Source of the DNA: Alphaproteobacteria bacterium
GTDB lineage: Bacteria; Pseudomonadota; Alphaproteobacteria; Rhizobiales; Rhizobiaceae
Assembly (NCBI GenBank): GCA_016861165.1
Contig: BOKV01000033.1
Span: forward strand, 1-33,912
DNA: 33,912 nt
Direction of reading: 5' to 3'
Of the stretch, positions 18,964 through 27,447 are shown piece by piece (position 1 is the first letter of the stretch; each line of letters opens with the position of its first letter). The notes under the pieces are model-generated. The model saw only the letters and a list, made by a program, of their open reading frames with translations, ran no database searches and was not told where the DNA came from. A program made the position numbers and the translations under genes.

Positions 18964-19776
18964 TCACCCGGTCGTCTTGGCCTCGCGCCACAGTGCTTCC
19001 ATCTCGTCGAGGCTAGCCTTTCCGAGCGGCCGGCCGCTGCGCTCCTCGATATTGGCCTCGATATGGGCGAAGCGCCGCCGGAACTTCTCGTTGGCCGCGC
19101 GCAATGCCGCCTCCGGGTCGACATGCAGGTGGCGGGCCAGATTGGCGACGACGAACAGGAGGTCGCCGACCTCGTCGGCAAGCCGCTCGGGCGAGGCCGC
19201 GCCGATCTCCGCCTCGACCTCGTCGAGCTCCTCGCGCATCTTGGCGATCACCGCGCTGGGATCGTTCCAGTCGAAACCCACCGTCGACGCCCGCTGCTGC
19301 AGCTTGACCGCAGCCATGAGGCCGGGCAGGGCGCGCGGAACTGAATCGAGCAGGCTGTCGGGGCGGCTGCCGCCCGACGCGTCGCCGGCACCGCCGGCCC
19401 GCTCCGCGGCCTTGATGCGCTCCCAGGCGCCCTTGGCCATGCCGGCCGTGCGCGCCTCCTCGTCGCCGAAGACATGCGGATGGCGCCGGATCATCTTGGC
19501 GGTGATCGCCTCGACCACATCGCCGAAATCGAACATGCCGGCCTCCTCGGCCATGCGCGCGTGGTAGACCGACTGCAGCAGCAGGTCACCCAGTTCGACT
19601 TTCAGGTCATCCATGTCGCCGCGCTCGATGGCGTCGGCGACCTCATAGGCCTCCTCGATCGTGTAGGGCGCGATCGAGCGGAAATCCTGTTCGAGGTCCC
19701 AAGGGCAGCCGGTTCCCGGCGTGCGCAGCGCCGCCATGATCTCGATCAGCCTGGCGATGTCTCGGGAAGGGGTCAT
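18964..19776 (-). CDS. mazG: Nucleoside triphosphate pyrophosphohydrolase MazG
   Basis: Hydrolyses (d)NTPs to monophosphate and pyrophosphate, thereby limiting damaged or signalling nucleotides. With 270 residues it is the full two-domain form. The N-terminal MazG domain shows GCPWDLEQDFRSIAPYTIEE then YEVADAIERGD and VELGDLLLQ. The second domain shows VGFDWNDPSAVIAKMREEL, EVEAEI and DEVGDLLFVVANLARHL. I chose ATG 19776 (MTPSRDIARL), which aligns with the family start; two ATGs 27 and 36 bases upstream are possible. An AAGG lies about 11 bases before it. Confidence 0.95.
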   Translation of the reverse strand: MTPSRDIARLIEIMAALRTPGTGCPWDLEQDFRSIAPYTIEEAYEVADAIERGDMDDLKVELGDLLLQSVYHARMAEEAGMFDFGDVVEAITAKMIRRHPHVFGDEEARTAGMAKGAWERIKAAERAGGAGDASGGSRPDSLLDSVPRALPGLMAAVKLQQRASTVGFDWNDPSAVIAKMREELDEVEAEIGAASPERLADEVGDLLFVVANLARHLHVDPEAALRAANEKFRRRFAHIEANIEERSGRPLGKASLDEMEALWREAKTTG

Positions 19777-20171
19777 GGGCCGGCGCCTTGTCACGCTCCG
19801 CATTGGGGACATTCATCTGCCGGCTTGCTTTCCACAGCCGCCCCGGCGGCGCAAGGCCTATCCCGGTTCGGCAGCGCGCTGGACGACCGCCGCCGTAGTG
19901 GATCGTGGCGCGCCGCCCCGGGGGACGCGGCACGCCCGGGGATGGAAGAATAAGTCGCATAAGATATATTATGGAATTGTTTTTGCTGCCGACGGCACTT
20001 GCTGCGGGCTACCCCCGCGGGAATTGTCTGCAGGCCGGAAGCGATGCCGCTTGCCCGACCGGTGCTGGCGCGGCGTTGGCCTATGTGGACGCTTTTTGCG
20101 CATGTGGTCATCGGGCGGCGCTGATAGTTTCGTCACCACCACAGCCTCTCTCGCTTTACCGGAAACGCCAC
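19777..20171. other. 395-base intergenic region between mazG and the dehydrogenase gene
   Basis: This gap separates divergent genes. The mazG-proximal half is very GC-rich. At about 19950-19990 the composition changes abruptly to AT-rich and contains a near-perfect 14-base palindrome (reported separately). An in-frame ATG at 19971 would extend the dehydrogenase by 67 residues, but that stretch is Cys/Pro-rich and lacks dehydrogenase similarity. I see no tRNA, insertion sequence or convincing small gene, and no strong promoter with both hexamers. Confidence 0.6.
19959..19972. promoter_or_regulatory. AT-rich palindrome upstream of the catabolic cassette
   Basis: ATAAGATATATTAT is a 14-base palindrome with a single mismatched pair, standing alone in a GC-rich background, 199 bases before the dehydrogenase ATG. 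It could be an operator for a GntR/LacI-type regulator of the cassette and overlaps a possible -10 element (TATATT). No regulator gene is present nearby, so this is a hypothesis. Confidence 0.35.
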
Positions 20172-21263
20172 ATGGTCAAGGCCGCCGTCTGCCGTCGGTT
20201 CGGACACCCGCTGACGATCGAGGAGATCGACCTGGCTCCGCCCGGACCGGAGGATGTCGAGGTCGAGGTCAAGGCCTGCGCCATCTGCCATTCCGACATC
20301 TCCTATGCCGCCGGCGACTGGGGCGGCGACCTGCCGGCCGTCTACGGGCACGAGGCGGCGGGCGTCGTCCGTCGCGTCGGCGCCCGGGTCAACACGGTCC
20401 AGCCCGGCGACCATGTGGTCGTCACGCTGATCCGCTCTTGCGGGCGCTGCCATTATTGCGGCACGGGCAGCCTGGTCATGTGCGAGGAGGTTTTCGACCT
20501 CGACCGCGCCGGGCCGATCCGCACGGTTGCCGGCGAGCCGCTGTGGCAGGGGATGCGTACCGGCGCCTTCGCCGAGCGGATCGTCGTCCATCATAGCCAG
20601 ATGGTGGGCGTGCCCACCGACCTGCCCTTCGACCAGGCGAGCCTGCTCGCCTGCGGGGTCATCACCGGCCACGGCGCGGTCGCCAACACGGCGAGGCTGA
20701 AGCCGGGACAGACGGCGGCCGTCATCGGCTGCGGCGGCGTCGGCCTCAACGCCATCCAGGGCGCGGCGCTGGCCGGCGCCGGGCTGATCGCGGCGATCGA
20801 TCTCTCCGACGCGAAGCTTGAGGCGGCCCGGCGGCTCGGCGCCACGCACGTCGTCAATCCGTCGAGCCAGGACGCCGGCGAGGCCGTCCGGCGGCTCACC
20901 GCCGGCCGCGGCGTCGACTACGTCTTCGTCACCGTGGGCGCCAGGGCCGCCTTCGACCATGCCTTTGACTACATCACCAGGAACGGCGCCGTCGTCATCG
21001 TCGGCATGCCGCCCTCGGGTGTCCTTGCCAGCTATGACCCGTCCATGGTCGCCGCGTGGAACCAGAAGATCATCGGTTCGAAGATGGGCGAAGCGGTCAT
21101 CGCCCGCGACATCCCGGCGCTGGTCGAGGCCTGGCGCGCCGGCCGGCTGAAGCTCAAGGAACTGATCACCGCACGCTATCCGCTTGACCAGGTCAACGAG
21201 GCGATCGACGCTGTGGTACGCGGCGAGGCGCTGAGGAATGTCATCGTTTTTGGTGAACAGTGA
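20172..21263 (+). CDS. Zinc-dependent medium-chain alcohol/polyol dehydrogenase
   Basis: A 363-residue NAD(P)-dependent dehydrogenase of the MDR superfamily; the substrate is unknown. Catalytic zinc ligands are C39 (CAICHSD) and H60/E61 (YGHEAAG); the structural zinc site is complete with C90, C93, C96 and C104 (CGRCHYCGTGSLVMC). The coenzyme-binding loop is GCGGVGLNAIQGA, followed by AAIDLSDAKLEAARRLGA, where the Asp after the second strand favours NAD over NADP. The ATG at 20172 begins at the family's usual N-terminus (MVKAAVCRRFG). It is the first gene of a three-gene plus-strand run with an enolase-superfamily protein and a cupin, suggesting oxidation of a sugar or sugar-like alcohol before dehydration. 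Confidence 0.9.
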   Translation: MVKAAVCRRFGHPLTIEEIDLAPPGPEDVEVEVKACAICHSDISYAAGDWGGDLPAVYGHEAAGVVRRVGARVNTVQPGDHVVVTLIRSCGRCHYCGTGSLVMCEEVFDLDRAGPIRTVAGEPLWQGMRTGAFAERIVVHHSQMVGVPTDLPFDQASLLACGVITGHGAVANTARLKPGQTAAVIGCGGVGLNAIQGAALAGAGLIAAIDLSDAKLEAARRLGATHVVNPSSQDAGEAVRRLTAGRGVDYVFVTVGARAAFDHAFDYITRNGAVVIVGMPPSGVLASYDPSMVAAWNQKIIGSKMGEAVIARDIPALVEAWRAGRLKLKELITARYPLDQVNEAIDAVVRGEALRNVIVFGEQ

Positions 21264-21321
21264 AGGATTGCCTGACCCCGCCATTGCGTTCACCATTCGC
21301 CATTCACCAACGGGAAGCCGC

Positions 21322-22560
21322 ATGCGCATCACCGATGTGAAGACCTGGGTCGTCGGCAATCCGCCGCCGCAGATCGGCGGGCGCTACTTCATTTTTGTCA
21401 GGCTGACCGCCAGCAACGGCGTCGTCGGCCATGGCGAGGCCTACAATGCCAGCTTCGGCCCGCATGTGACGGCGAGGATGATCGAGGACGTGGCGGCGCG
21501 CTACCTCGTCGGCCGCGACCCGCACGATGTCGAGACCTTCTTCCGGCTGTGCTATTCCTCCGGCTTCACCCAGCGCCCCGACGTGTCGATGATGGGCTGC
21601 TACTCGGCACTTGAAATGGCCTGTTGGGACATCATCGGCAAGGAGGCCGGGAAGCCGGTGCACAAGCTGATCGGCGGCCGCGCGCACGAGGCCTTGCGCG
21701 CCTACACCTATCTCTACCCGAAATCCGGCAGCGTCTACCCGTCCGAGGCCGAGAACCGCGACAAGAACGTCTACAACGATCCCGAACTCGCCGCGCAGGC
21801 CGCGCTGGAGGCGGTCGAGGCCGGCTTCACCGCCATCAAGTTTGATCCGGCCGGCCCCTACACCATCCATGACGGCCACCAGCCGCTGCTGGCCGACATC
21901 GACCTGTCGGTGCGCATGGTGGCCGCCGTGCGCGAGGCGGTCGGCAGCCGCGCCGACATCCTGTTCGGTACGCACGGCCAGTTCACCGCGTCAGGCGCCA
22001 TCCGCATGGCGCGGGCGATCGAGCCCTACGACCCGCTTTGGTTCGAGGAGCCGGTGCCGCCGGACATGCCGGAGGTGATGGCGCAGGTCGCCCGCGCCAC
22101 CTCGATTCCGATCGCCACCGGCGAGCGGCTGACCACCAAATACGAGTTCGCCCGGCTGATCGAAAACCGGGCGGCGGCGATCCTGCAGCCCGATCTCGGC
22201 CGCTCCGGCGGCATACTGGAGACCAAGAAGATCGCGGCGCTGGCCGAGGCCTACCAGGTGCAGGTGGCGCCGCACTGCTATTGCGGACCGATCGTTGCCG
22301 CCGCCAACATCCAGCTGGCGCTCACCTGCCCGAATTTCCTGATCCTCGAATCGATCAGGACCTGGGACGGCTTCCACGAAAAGCTGCTGAAGCGGAAGAT
22401 CGCCTGGGAGGACGGATACGTGGTTCCCTCAACCGAGCCGGGCCTCGGTGTGGAGCTGGACGAGGCGGTGTGCGATGCCCATCCCTGGGTCGGCGAGGTG
22501 CTGCATCTGGAAATGGCGCGCGAGCCAGTCGCCGCGCGGGCCAAGCGAAACGAGGACTGA
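21322..22560 (+). CDS. Enolase-superfamily protein, mandelate racemase/dehydratase-like, substrate unknown
   Basis: A 412-residue member of the mandelate racemase/muconate lactonising group, most like sugar-acid dehydratases. The N-terminal capping domain (MRITDVKTWVVG onward) and the barrel are both complete. In the barrel I see K173 and D175 (AIKFDPAGP), E242/E243 (LWFEEPVPPD), E268 (ATGERLTTKYEF), D291 (LQPDLGRSGG) and H318 (APHCYCGP). The end of the third strand reads LFGTHGQ (214-220), where galactonate-dehydratase-like enzymes have DFHGR, so the usual aspartate metal ligand seems replaced by G216 while H218 is kept. ATG 21322 follows GGGAAG; the longer open frame is not needed. It starts 58 bases after the dehydrogenase. 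Confidence 0.85.
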   Translation: MRITDVKTWVVGNPPPQIGGRYFIFVRLTASNGVVGHGEAYNASFGPHVTARMIEDVAARYLVGRDPHDVETFFRLCYSSGFTQRPDVSMMGCYSALEMACWDIIGKEAGKPVHKLIGGRAHEALRAYTYLYPKSGSVYPSEAENRDKNVYNDPELAAQAALEAVEAGFTAIKFDPAGPYTIHDGHQPLLADIDLSVRMVAAVREAVGSRADILFGTHGQFTASGAIRMARAIEPYDPLWFEEPVPPDMPEVMAQVARATSIPIATGERLTTKYEFARLIENRAAAILQPDLGRSGGILETKKIAALAEAYQVQVAPHCYCGPIVAAANIQLALTCPNFLILESIRTWDGFHEKLLKRKIAWEDGYVVPSTEPGLGVELDEAVCDAHPWVGEVLHLEMAREPVAARAKRNED

Positions 22561-22561
22561 C

Positions 22562-23029
22562 ATGCCGGTGATCCGCAGGCAGGACGTGAAACCGATGACC
22601 GGCACCAGCTATCCGCCCCCTTATGACAAGGGATTCGGCCGCTACCAGGCCTGGCCGCTGTCGGATGCCGGCGGCCTCACCCAATTCGGCGCCTATGTCG
22701 AAACGCTCGACGCCGGCGCCACATCGTCGAACCGCCACTGGCACGAGAACGAGGATGAATTCGTCTACCTGCTGGAGGGCGAACTGGTGCTGGTCGACGA
22801 CCATGGCGAACACCCGATGCGCCCTGGCGACGCGGCCGCCTTCAAGGCGGGCGATCCGAACGGCCACCACCTGCAGAACCGGTCGCAGCAACCGGCGACA
22901 TATCTCGTGGTTGGCACGCGAGCCGCGACGGACGTCTGTCACTATCCCGATCTCGACCTGCTCTACACGCGTGACGAAAACGGACCGCGCTACACCCGCG
23001 CCGACGGCTCGCCGCTGCCAGGGCGCTGA
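22562..23029 (+). CDS. Cupin-domain protein
   Basis: A 155-residue single-domain cupin beginning one base after the enolase-like gene (ribosome site GAGGA inside its end), hence certainly in the same operon. Cupin motif 1 is HWHENEDEFVYLLEGELVLV, giving a probable metal site of two histidines and a glutamate, with motif 2 around PGDAAAFKAGDPNGHHLQN. The end (YPDLDLLYTRDENGPRYTRADGSPL) resembles cupins found beside sugar-metabolism genes. It could be an isomerase, epimerase or lyase acting on the product of the neighbouring enzymes, but the sequence does not tell which. Confidence 0.85.
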   Translation: MPVIRRQDVKPMTGTSYPPPYDKGFGRYQAWPLSDAGGLTQFGAYVETLDAGATSSNRHWHENEDEFVYLLEGELVLVDDHGEHPMRPGDAAAFKAGDPNGHHLQNRSQQPATYLVVGTRAATDVCHYPDLDLLYTRDENGPRYTRADGSPLPGR

Positions 23030-23047
23030 GGCCCGGCCGGCGCCCGG

Positions 23048-23521
23048 TCAGGCGCCACCCTTCGCCTTCTCGGCCGCGGCCCGGCGCCGCGCCAGCGATT
23101 CGTCCGGCCACTCGCTGGCCATGTCGTAGTAGACCTCGAACGCGCGAGCCCCTTCCGGCAGCCTGACCCACGGCACCTTGGAGCGCGTGAAGATGTGAAC
23201 GTCCGGCGTGATCGCGTGCGGCTCGTCGAGCGTCGATACCCGCATGAAGCGCAGCCAGCCGCGCCGGCCGTAATCGCTCCACAGCGCCACGCCGCAGTCC
23301 GGGCAGCGGTGGATGTCGTGCGGCCTTCCCGATTCGGTCGGCATCGACCAGGCAACCGTCTCGCCCATGATGTCCTCCACCTCGTCGGCCTCGATCAGCG
23401 CGTTGATGGCGAAGGCGCCGCCCGTCTGCTTCTGGCAGTCGAGGCAATGGCAGCAATGGACGAACATCGGCTCGCGCTTCAGCCGGTAGCGCACCTTGCC
23501 GCAGGAACAGCCGCCCCGCAT
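23048..23521 (-). CDS. GFA/CENP-V-type zinc-binding protein
   Basis: A 157-residue protein of the glutathione-dependent formaldehyde-activating (GFA) fold. The zinc-binding cysteines are in GGCSCGKVRY, HCCHCLDCQKQTGG and HRCPDCGVALWSD, in the normal family order. Few members have a proven activity; formaldehyde-glutathione adduct formation was reported for the founding member, so function should not be assumed. ATG 23521 has a strong ribosome site (GGGGAGGGGAGG). It lies 13 bases after the aldolase-type gene and is probably cotranscribed with it, converging on the cupin with 18 bases between stops. Confidence 0.88.
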   Translation of the reverse strand: MRGGCSCGKVRYRLKREPMFVHCCHCLDCQKQTGGAFAINALIEADEVEDIMGETVAWSMPTESGRPHDIHRCPDCGVALWSDYGRRGWLRFMRVSTLDEPHAITPDVHIFTRSKVPWVRLPEGARAFEVYYDMASEWPDESLARRRAAAEKAKGGA

Positions 23522-23534
23522 CCTCCCCTCCCCG

Positions 23535-24305
23535 TCAGTCCCTGAAATCCTCGCCGTCGCGGTCGAGCAGTTCCAGGATCGCCGCCAGGAACTTGTCGGC
23601 CGCGCCGGGATAGGCCTCCATCTCGCGGGCCGTCTTCTCGGCGATGGCGTCCGACAGCAGCCGCAGCGGCCGGCCCGTCCACAACGCCTTCACATAGGTC
23701 TCGGCGGCGCGCTCGAAATAATAGAGCCGGTTGAAGGTGTCGGCCACGTCGCGGCCGGTCACCATCACGCCGTGATTGCCCATCACCAGCACCTTCCTGC
23801 CCGGGTCGGCGAGCAGCGCGCACGCCCGCTCGGCCTCCTCCTCGAACGCGAGGCCGCCATAGTGCTCGTCGATGGCGACCCGGTTGAAGAAGGCGGCCGT
23901 GTTCTGGTCGATCGGTGGCAGCCGCGAATCGGCGAGACTTGCCAGCACGGTGGCGTGGATCGAGTGAACATGCATGGCGCAGCGCGCATGGGCGCAGCGC
24001 CGGTGCAGCGTGCCGTGCAGGCCCCAGGCCGTCGGGTCGGGCGCGTCGGGGCGCTCCATCGTCGCCGGGTCGTTGGCATCGATGAGCAAGAGGTCGCTCG
24101 CCCGGACAAGCGCGAAATGCCGCTGGTTGGGGTTCATCAGGAACTGCGTGCCGTCATCGTTGACGGCCAGCGAAAAATGATTGGCGACCGCCTCGTGCAT
24201 GTCGAGCCGCGCCGTCCAGCGCAGCGCGGCGGCGAGCTCGATGCGCTCGCGCTGATACGAAAGGTTTTCGCCGGCGACCGTGCCGCGCAGTCTGGTGACG
24301 CTCAT
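23535..24305 (-). CDS. Class II aldolase/adducin-family protein
   Basis: A 256-residue protein with the class II (fuculose-phosphate aldolase/adducin) fold. Zinc-binding histidines are present: H112 and H114 (AMHVHS) and H178 (VMGNHGVMV). In true aldolases a glutamate four residues before a conserved histidine acts in catalysis (PSSE motif); here the matching stretch is DPTAWGLH, giving alanine (A93). This puts the protein in the adducin-like subfamily whose reaction is generally unknown. ATG 24305 has a strong ribosome site (GGGAGGCGGGG), which decides it over the longer open frame. Convergent with the dehydrogenase-enolase-cupin run, it may act in the same pathway as a lyase, epimerase or decarboxylase. 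Confidence 0.87.
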   Translation of the reverse strand: MSVTRLRGTVAGENLSYQRERIELAAALRWTARLDMHEAVANHFSLAVNDDGTQFLMNPNQRHFALVRASDLLLIDANDPATMERPDAPDPTAWGLHGTLHRRCAHARCAMHVHSIHATVLASLADSRLPPIDQNTAAFFNRVAIDEHYGGLAFEEEAERACALLADPGRKVLVMGNHGVMVTGRDVADTFNRLYYFERAAETYVKALWTGRPLRLLSDAIAEKTAREMEAYPGAADKFLAAILELLDRDGEDFRD

Positions 24306-24431
24306 CCCCGCCTCCCTGTTGTCGGTCCGATGGTGCCGTCGGCCGGCACCGTTGGCAAGGGTTAGGTCCAATGGCGCATCGCGGGCGCCATGCCGGCGCC
24401 GCAAGGTACTTCCGCAGCGGCCGCGTTCATG

Positions 24432-24460
24432 TTGTGATCAGCCGCTTCTCGGACTATACG
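24432..24460 (+). promoter_or_regulatory. Candidate promoter for ppiD-trpDC-moaC-moeA
   Basis: TTGTGA (24432-24437) and TATACG (24455-24460) with a 17-base spacer lie about 45 bases before the ppiD ATG, in the gap between divergent genes. Match to consensus is moderate. Confidence 0.4.
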
Positions 24461-24504
24461 AGGCCGGGATTTCAACCGACCGCCCACGGCAATAACGGAC
24501 AACC

Positions 24505-26406
24505 ATGCTCTCAGCCCTTCGCGCAGCAACCCGCAGCGTCGCCGCCAAGATCCTGCTGTTCCTCCTGGTGATCAGCTTCGCCATCTGGGGGGCGTCGGGC
24601 GCCTTCATCGGCGGGGCCGGCAGCTCGACCGTCGAGTTCGGCGACACCCGGGTCGACATGCTCGACTACCGCCTCGCCTATGACCTGCAGGCCAACGCGG
24701 TGTCGCGCCAGCTCGGGCAGCGCATCACCCGCGAACAGGCGCGCGCCTTCGGCATCGAGCAGTCGGTGCTGGCCCAGGTCATCGCCGGCGCCGTCATGGA
24801 CGAGAACGCCCGCCGGATGGGTCTCGGCATCTCCACCGACCGCCTCGCCGGGCTGATCGCCGCCGATCCGACCTTCCAGGACGGCTCCGGCCGCTTTTCG
24901 CGCGCCGCGCTGCAGGCGGTGCTGCGCCAGGTCGGCATGCGCGAGGAGGACTATGTGCGCAACCGCAAGGCCGTCGCCGTTCGCCGTCAGTTTCTCGACG
25001 CGGTCGCCGCCGGCGTCGAGGCGCCGAAGGCCTTCGCCGACGCCTTCAGCGTCTACGAGGGGCAGAAGCGCGTGTTCGAATTCGTCGAGGTCGGCCCTTC
25101 GGCCATCACCGAAACGCCGCGGCCGACCGACGCCGACATCGAGGACTATTACGAGGCCAACAAGGGGCAGTTCGTCGCCCCCGAATACCGCCGGCTCACT
25201 ATCGTGCGGCTGACGGCCGAGGACATCGCCCGCCCCGACCTGGTTGACGAGGACGCCGTCGCGGCCGCCTACGAGACTCGCAAGTCGACCTACACGACGC
25301 CGCAGAAGCGCCGCGTCCAGCAGATCGTGTTCAAGGACCGGGCCGAGGCGCAGGCCGCGCTCGACCGCATCCGCGCCGGCGAGACCTTCGACGCCATCAT
25401 CGCCGAGTCCGGCCGGTCCGCCGCCGACGTCGATCTCGGCCTGGTGAGCCAAAAGGAAATTCCGGACGTGGCCGTCGCCGAGGCGGCATTCGCCTTGCCG
25501 CTCAACGAGACGAGCGAGGTCGTCGCCGGCATTTTCGGTCCGGTGCTGCTGCGCGCCGTCGAAATCCAGGCCGAATCGGTCAAGCCGCTGACCGAGGTCG
25601 CCGACGGCATCCGCGCCGCGCTGGCGCAGGAGAAGGCAACCGACGAACTGTTCGACGTGCACGACCGGCTGGAGGACGAACGGGCCGCCGGCGAGACGCT
25701 GTCTGACGCCGCACGCAAGGTCGGGCTGACGCCCCGCGTCATCGAACAGGTCGACCGCCAGGGCAATGCGCCCGACGGCACGCCGGTCGCCGACATTCCC
25801 GAGGCGGCAACGCTGCTCGCCGGCGCATTTGAAACCGATCCGGATGTCGAGACCGACCCGATCGCCATCGCCGCCTCCGGTTTCGTCTGGTATGCGGTCG
25901 AGGCGATCACGCCGGAGCGTCAGAAGCCGCTGGAGGAGGTCCGCGACGCGGTGGTGGCAGGCTGGGCGGACGCCGAGATCGCCGCCAAGTTGGGCGAACT
26001 GGCCGAGACCGTCCGCGATCGCGTCGCCAAGGGCGAAACGCTCGCCGCCGTCGCCGCCGAACTGCTGCCGGCCGGGGGCGAGGAGGTGCCGCCAGCGCCG
26101 ACGACCAGCGCCGAAATGACCCGCTCGGACACCACCGAAGCGCTGACGCGCACGGCGGTCAGCGCCGGCTTCTCGGTTGCGCAGGGCGATGTCGTGGTGG
26201 CGCCCGGCGCCAAGGCCCCCGCCCGCCTCGTCCTGCGCGTCGTCAAGGTCATCGAGGCCGAGCCGCGGCCGGTCGCCGACAATGTGCGCGAGCGGGTCGG
26301 CCAATCGATCGCCGACCAGATACTCGATGCCATGGTGGCCGACTTCCAGTCGCGTGGCGAGGTGCGCGTGAACCAGCGGGCCATCGAGGCCGCGCTGGGC
26401 TCATAA
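24505..26406 (+). CDS. ppiD: Periplasmic peptidyl-prolyl isomerase PpiD/SurA type
   Basis: A membrane-anchored folding factor for envelope proteins. The 633 residues begin with a short cytosolic segment, one membrane helix (about 13-33, [20 protein letters not shown]) and a SurA_N-like helical domain. A parvulin-type domain follows around residues 260-350 ([42 protein letters not shown]), although it is divergent. The remainder is helical with a second degenerate isomerase-like region. In most relatives the gene sits between tpiA and trpD; here trpD is present downstream (17 bases) but tpiA is not upstream. Confidence 0.9.
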   Translation: MLSALRAATRSVAAKILLFLLVISFAIWGASGAFIGGAGSSTVEFGDTRVDMLDYRLAYDLQANAVSRQLGQRITREQARAFGIEQSVLAQVIAGAVMDENARRMGLGISTDRLAGLIAADPTFQDGSGRFSRAALQAVLRQVGMREEDYVRNRKAVAVRRQFLDAVAAGVEAPKAFADAFSVYEGQKRVFEFVEVGPSAITETPRPTDADIEDYYEANKGQFVAPEYRRLTIVRLTAEDIARPDLVDEDAVAAAYETRKSTYTTPQKRRVQQIVFKDRAEAQAALDRIRAGETFDAIIAESGRSAADVDLGLVSQKEIPDVAVAEAAFALPLNETSEVVAGIFGPVLLRAVEIQAESVKPLTEVADGIRAALAQEKATDELFDVHDRLEDERAAGETLSDAARKVGLTPRVIEQVDRQGNAPDGTPVADIPEAATLLAGAFETDPDVETDPIAIAASGFVWYAVEAITPERQKPLEEVRDAVVAGWADAEIAAKLGELAETVRDRVAKGETLAAVAAELLPAGGEEVPPAPTTSAEMTRSDTTEALTRTAVSAGFSVAQGDVVVAPGAKAPARLVLRVVKVIEAEPRPVADNVRERVGQSIADQILDAMVADFQSRGEVRVNQRAIEAALGS

Positions 26407-26423
26407 AGCCGACGGAGCGCGAC

Positions 26424-27443
26424 ATGGCCGACATGAGAAGCTTCATCGCCAGGGTTGCCGACGGCAACGCGCTCACTCGCGCCGAAACCGGGGAAGCCTT
26501 CGGCATCCTCATGTCGGGCGAGGCGACGCCGTCGCAGATCGGCGCCTTCCTGATGGCGCTGCGCGTGCGCGGCGAGACGCAGGATGAATTCGAGGGGGCG
26601 GTCGACGCCATGCGGGCACGCATGCTGGCGGTCGATGCGCCCGACGGCGCCATCGACATCGTCGGCACCGGCGGCGACGCCAAGGGCTCGCTCAACATCT
26701 CGACCGGCGCCGCCTTCGTCGTCGCCGGCTGCGGCGTCAAGGTCGCCAAGCACGGCAACCGGGCGCTGTCGTCGAAATCGGGCGCCGCCGACACGCTGAT
26801 GGCGCTCGGCGTCAACCTCGAATTGTCGCCCGACCAGATCAGCGATTGCATCGAGGAGGCCGGCGTCGGCTTCATGTTCGCGCCGGCCCACCACCCGGCC
26901 ATGCGCCATGTCGGGCCGACCCGCATGGAGCTCGGCACGCGCACCATCTTCAACCTGCTGGGGCCGATGTGCAATCCGGCCGGCGTCAGGCGCCAGCTGC
27001 TCGGCGTGTTCTCGCCGAAATGGCTGATCACCATCGCCAAGGTGCTGGGCGAACTGGGCTCGCACAAGGTCTGGGTCGTCCATGGCGGCGGCTATGACGA
27101 GATCACCATCACCGGCACGAGCCATGTCGCCGCTCTCGCCGACGGCGCGGTGCGCACTTTCGATATCAATCCGGCCGATGCCGGGCTGGAGGTGCGGCCG
27201 GCCGAGGAAATCGCCGGAGGCAACGCCGACAACAATGCCGCCGCGCTGCGCCAGCTGCTCGAGGGGCGCCCCTCGGCCTATCGCGACATGGTGGTGCTGA
27301 ACGCGGCGGCCGCGCTGATCGTGGCCGACCAGGTGCCGGATTTGCGCGCCGGCGCGGCCATGGCCGCCGCGGCAATCGACAACGGCGCCGCCCTTGCCGT
27401 GCTCGACCGGCTGATCGCCGTCTCGAACCAGGGCCTGGGGTGA
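26424..27443 (+). CDS. trpD: Anthranilate phosphoribosyltransferase
   Basis: Second step of tryptophan synthesis, transferring phosphoribosyl from PRPP to anthranilate. The 339 residues are full length. Diagnostic motifs are [15 protein letters not shown] (PRPP site), [39 protein letters not shown] and [12 protein letters not shown]. Ribosome site GGAGCG precedes ATG 26424. It is followed 4 bases later by trpC and they clearly form an operon. TrpE/TrpG are not in the window. Confidence 0.97.
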   Translation: MADMRSFIARVADGNALTRAETGEAFGILMSGEATPSQIGAFLMALRVRGETQDEFEGAVDAMRARMLAVDAPDGAIDIVGTGGDAKGSLNISTGAAFVVAGCGVKVAKHGNRALSSKSGAADTLMALGVNLELSPDQISDCIEEAGVGFMFAPAHHPAMRHVGPTRMELGTRTIFNLLGPMCNPAGVRRQLLGVFSPKWLITIAKVLGELGSHKVWVVHGGGYDEITITGTSHVAALADGAVRTFDINPADAGLEVRPAEEIAGGNADNNAAALRQLLEGRPSAYRDMVVLNAAAALIVADQVPDLRAGAAMAAAAIDNGAALAVLDRLIAVSNQGLG

Positions 27444-27447
27444 GACG

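Noticed and set aside
19971..20171. In-frame 67-residue N-terminal extension of the alcohol dehydrogenase from an ATG at 19971
   Set aside because: The extension has no similarity to dehydrogenase N-termini and its start lies in the palindrome; ATG 20172 gives the family's usual start.
23021..23045. Hairpin GGGCGC/GCGCCC between the convergent cupin and GFA genes as a bidirectional terminator
   Set aside because: Short stem inside very GC-rich sequence and no T-tract in either direction.
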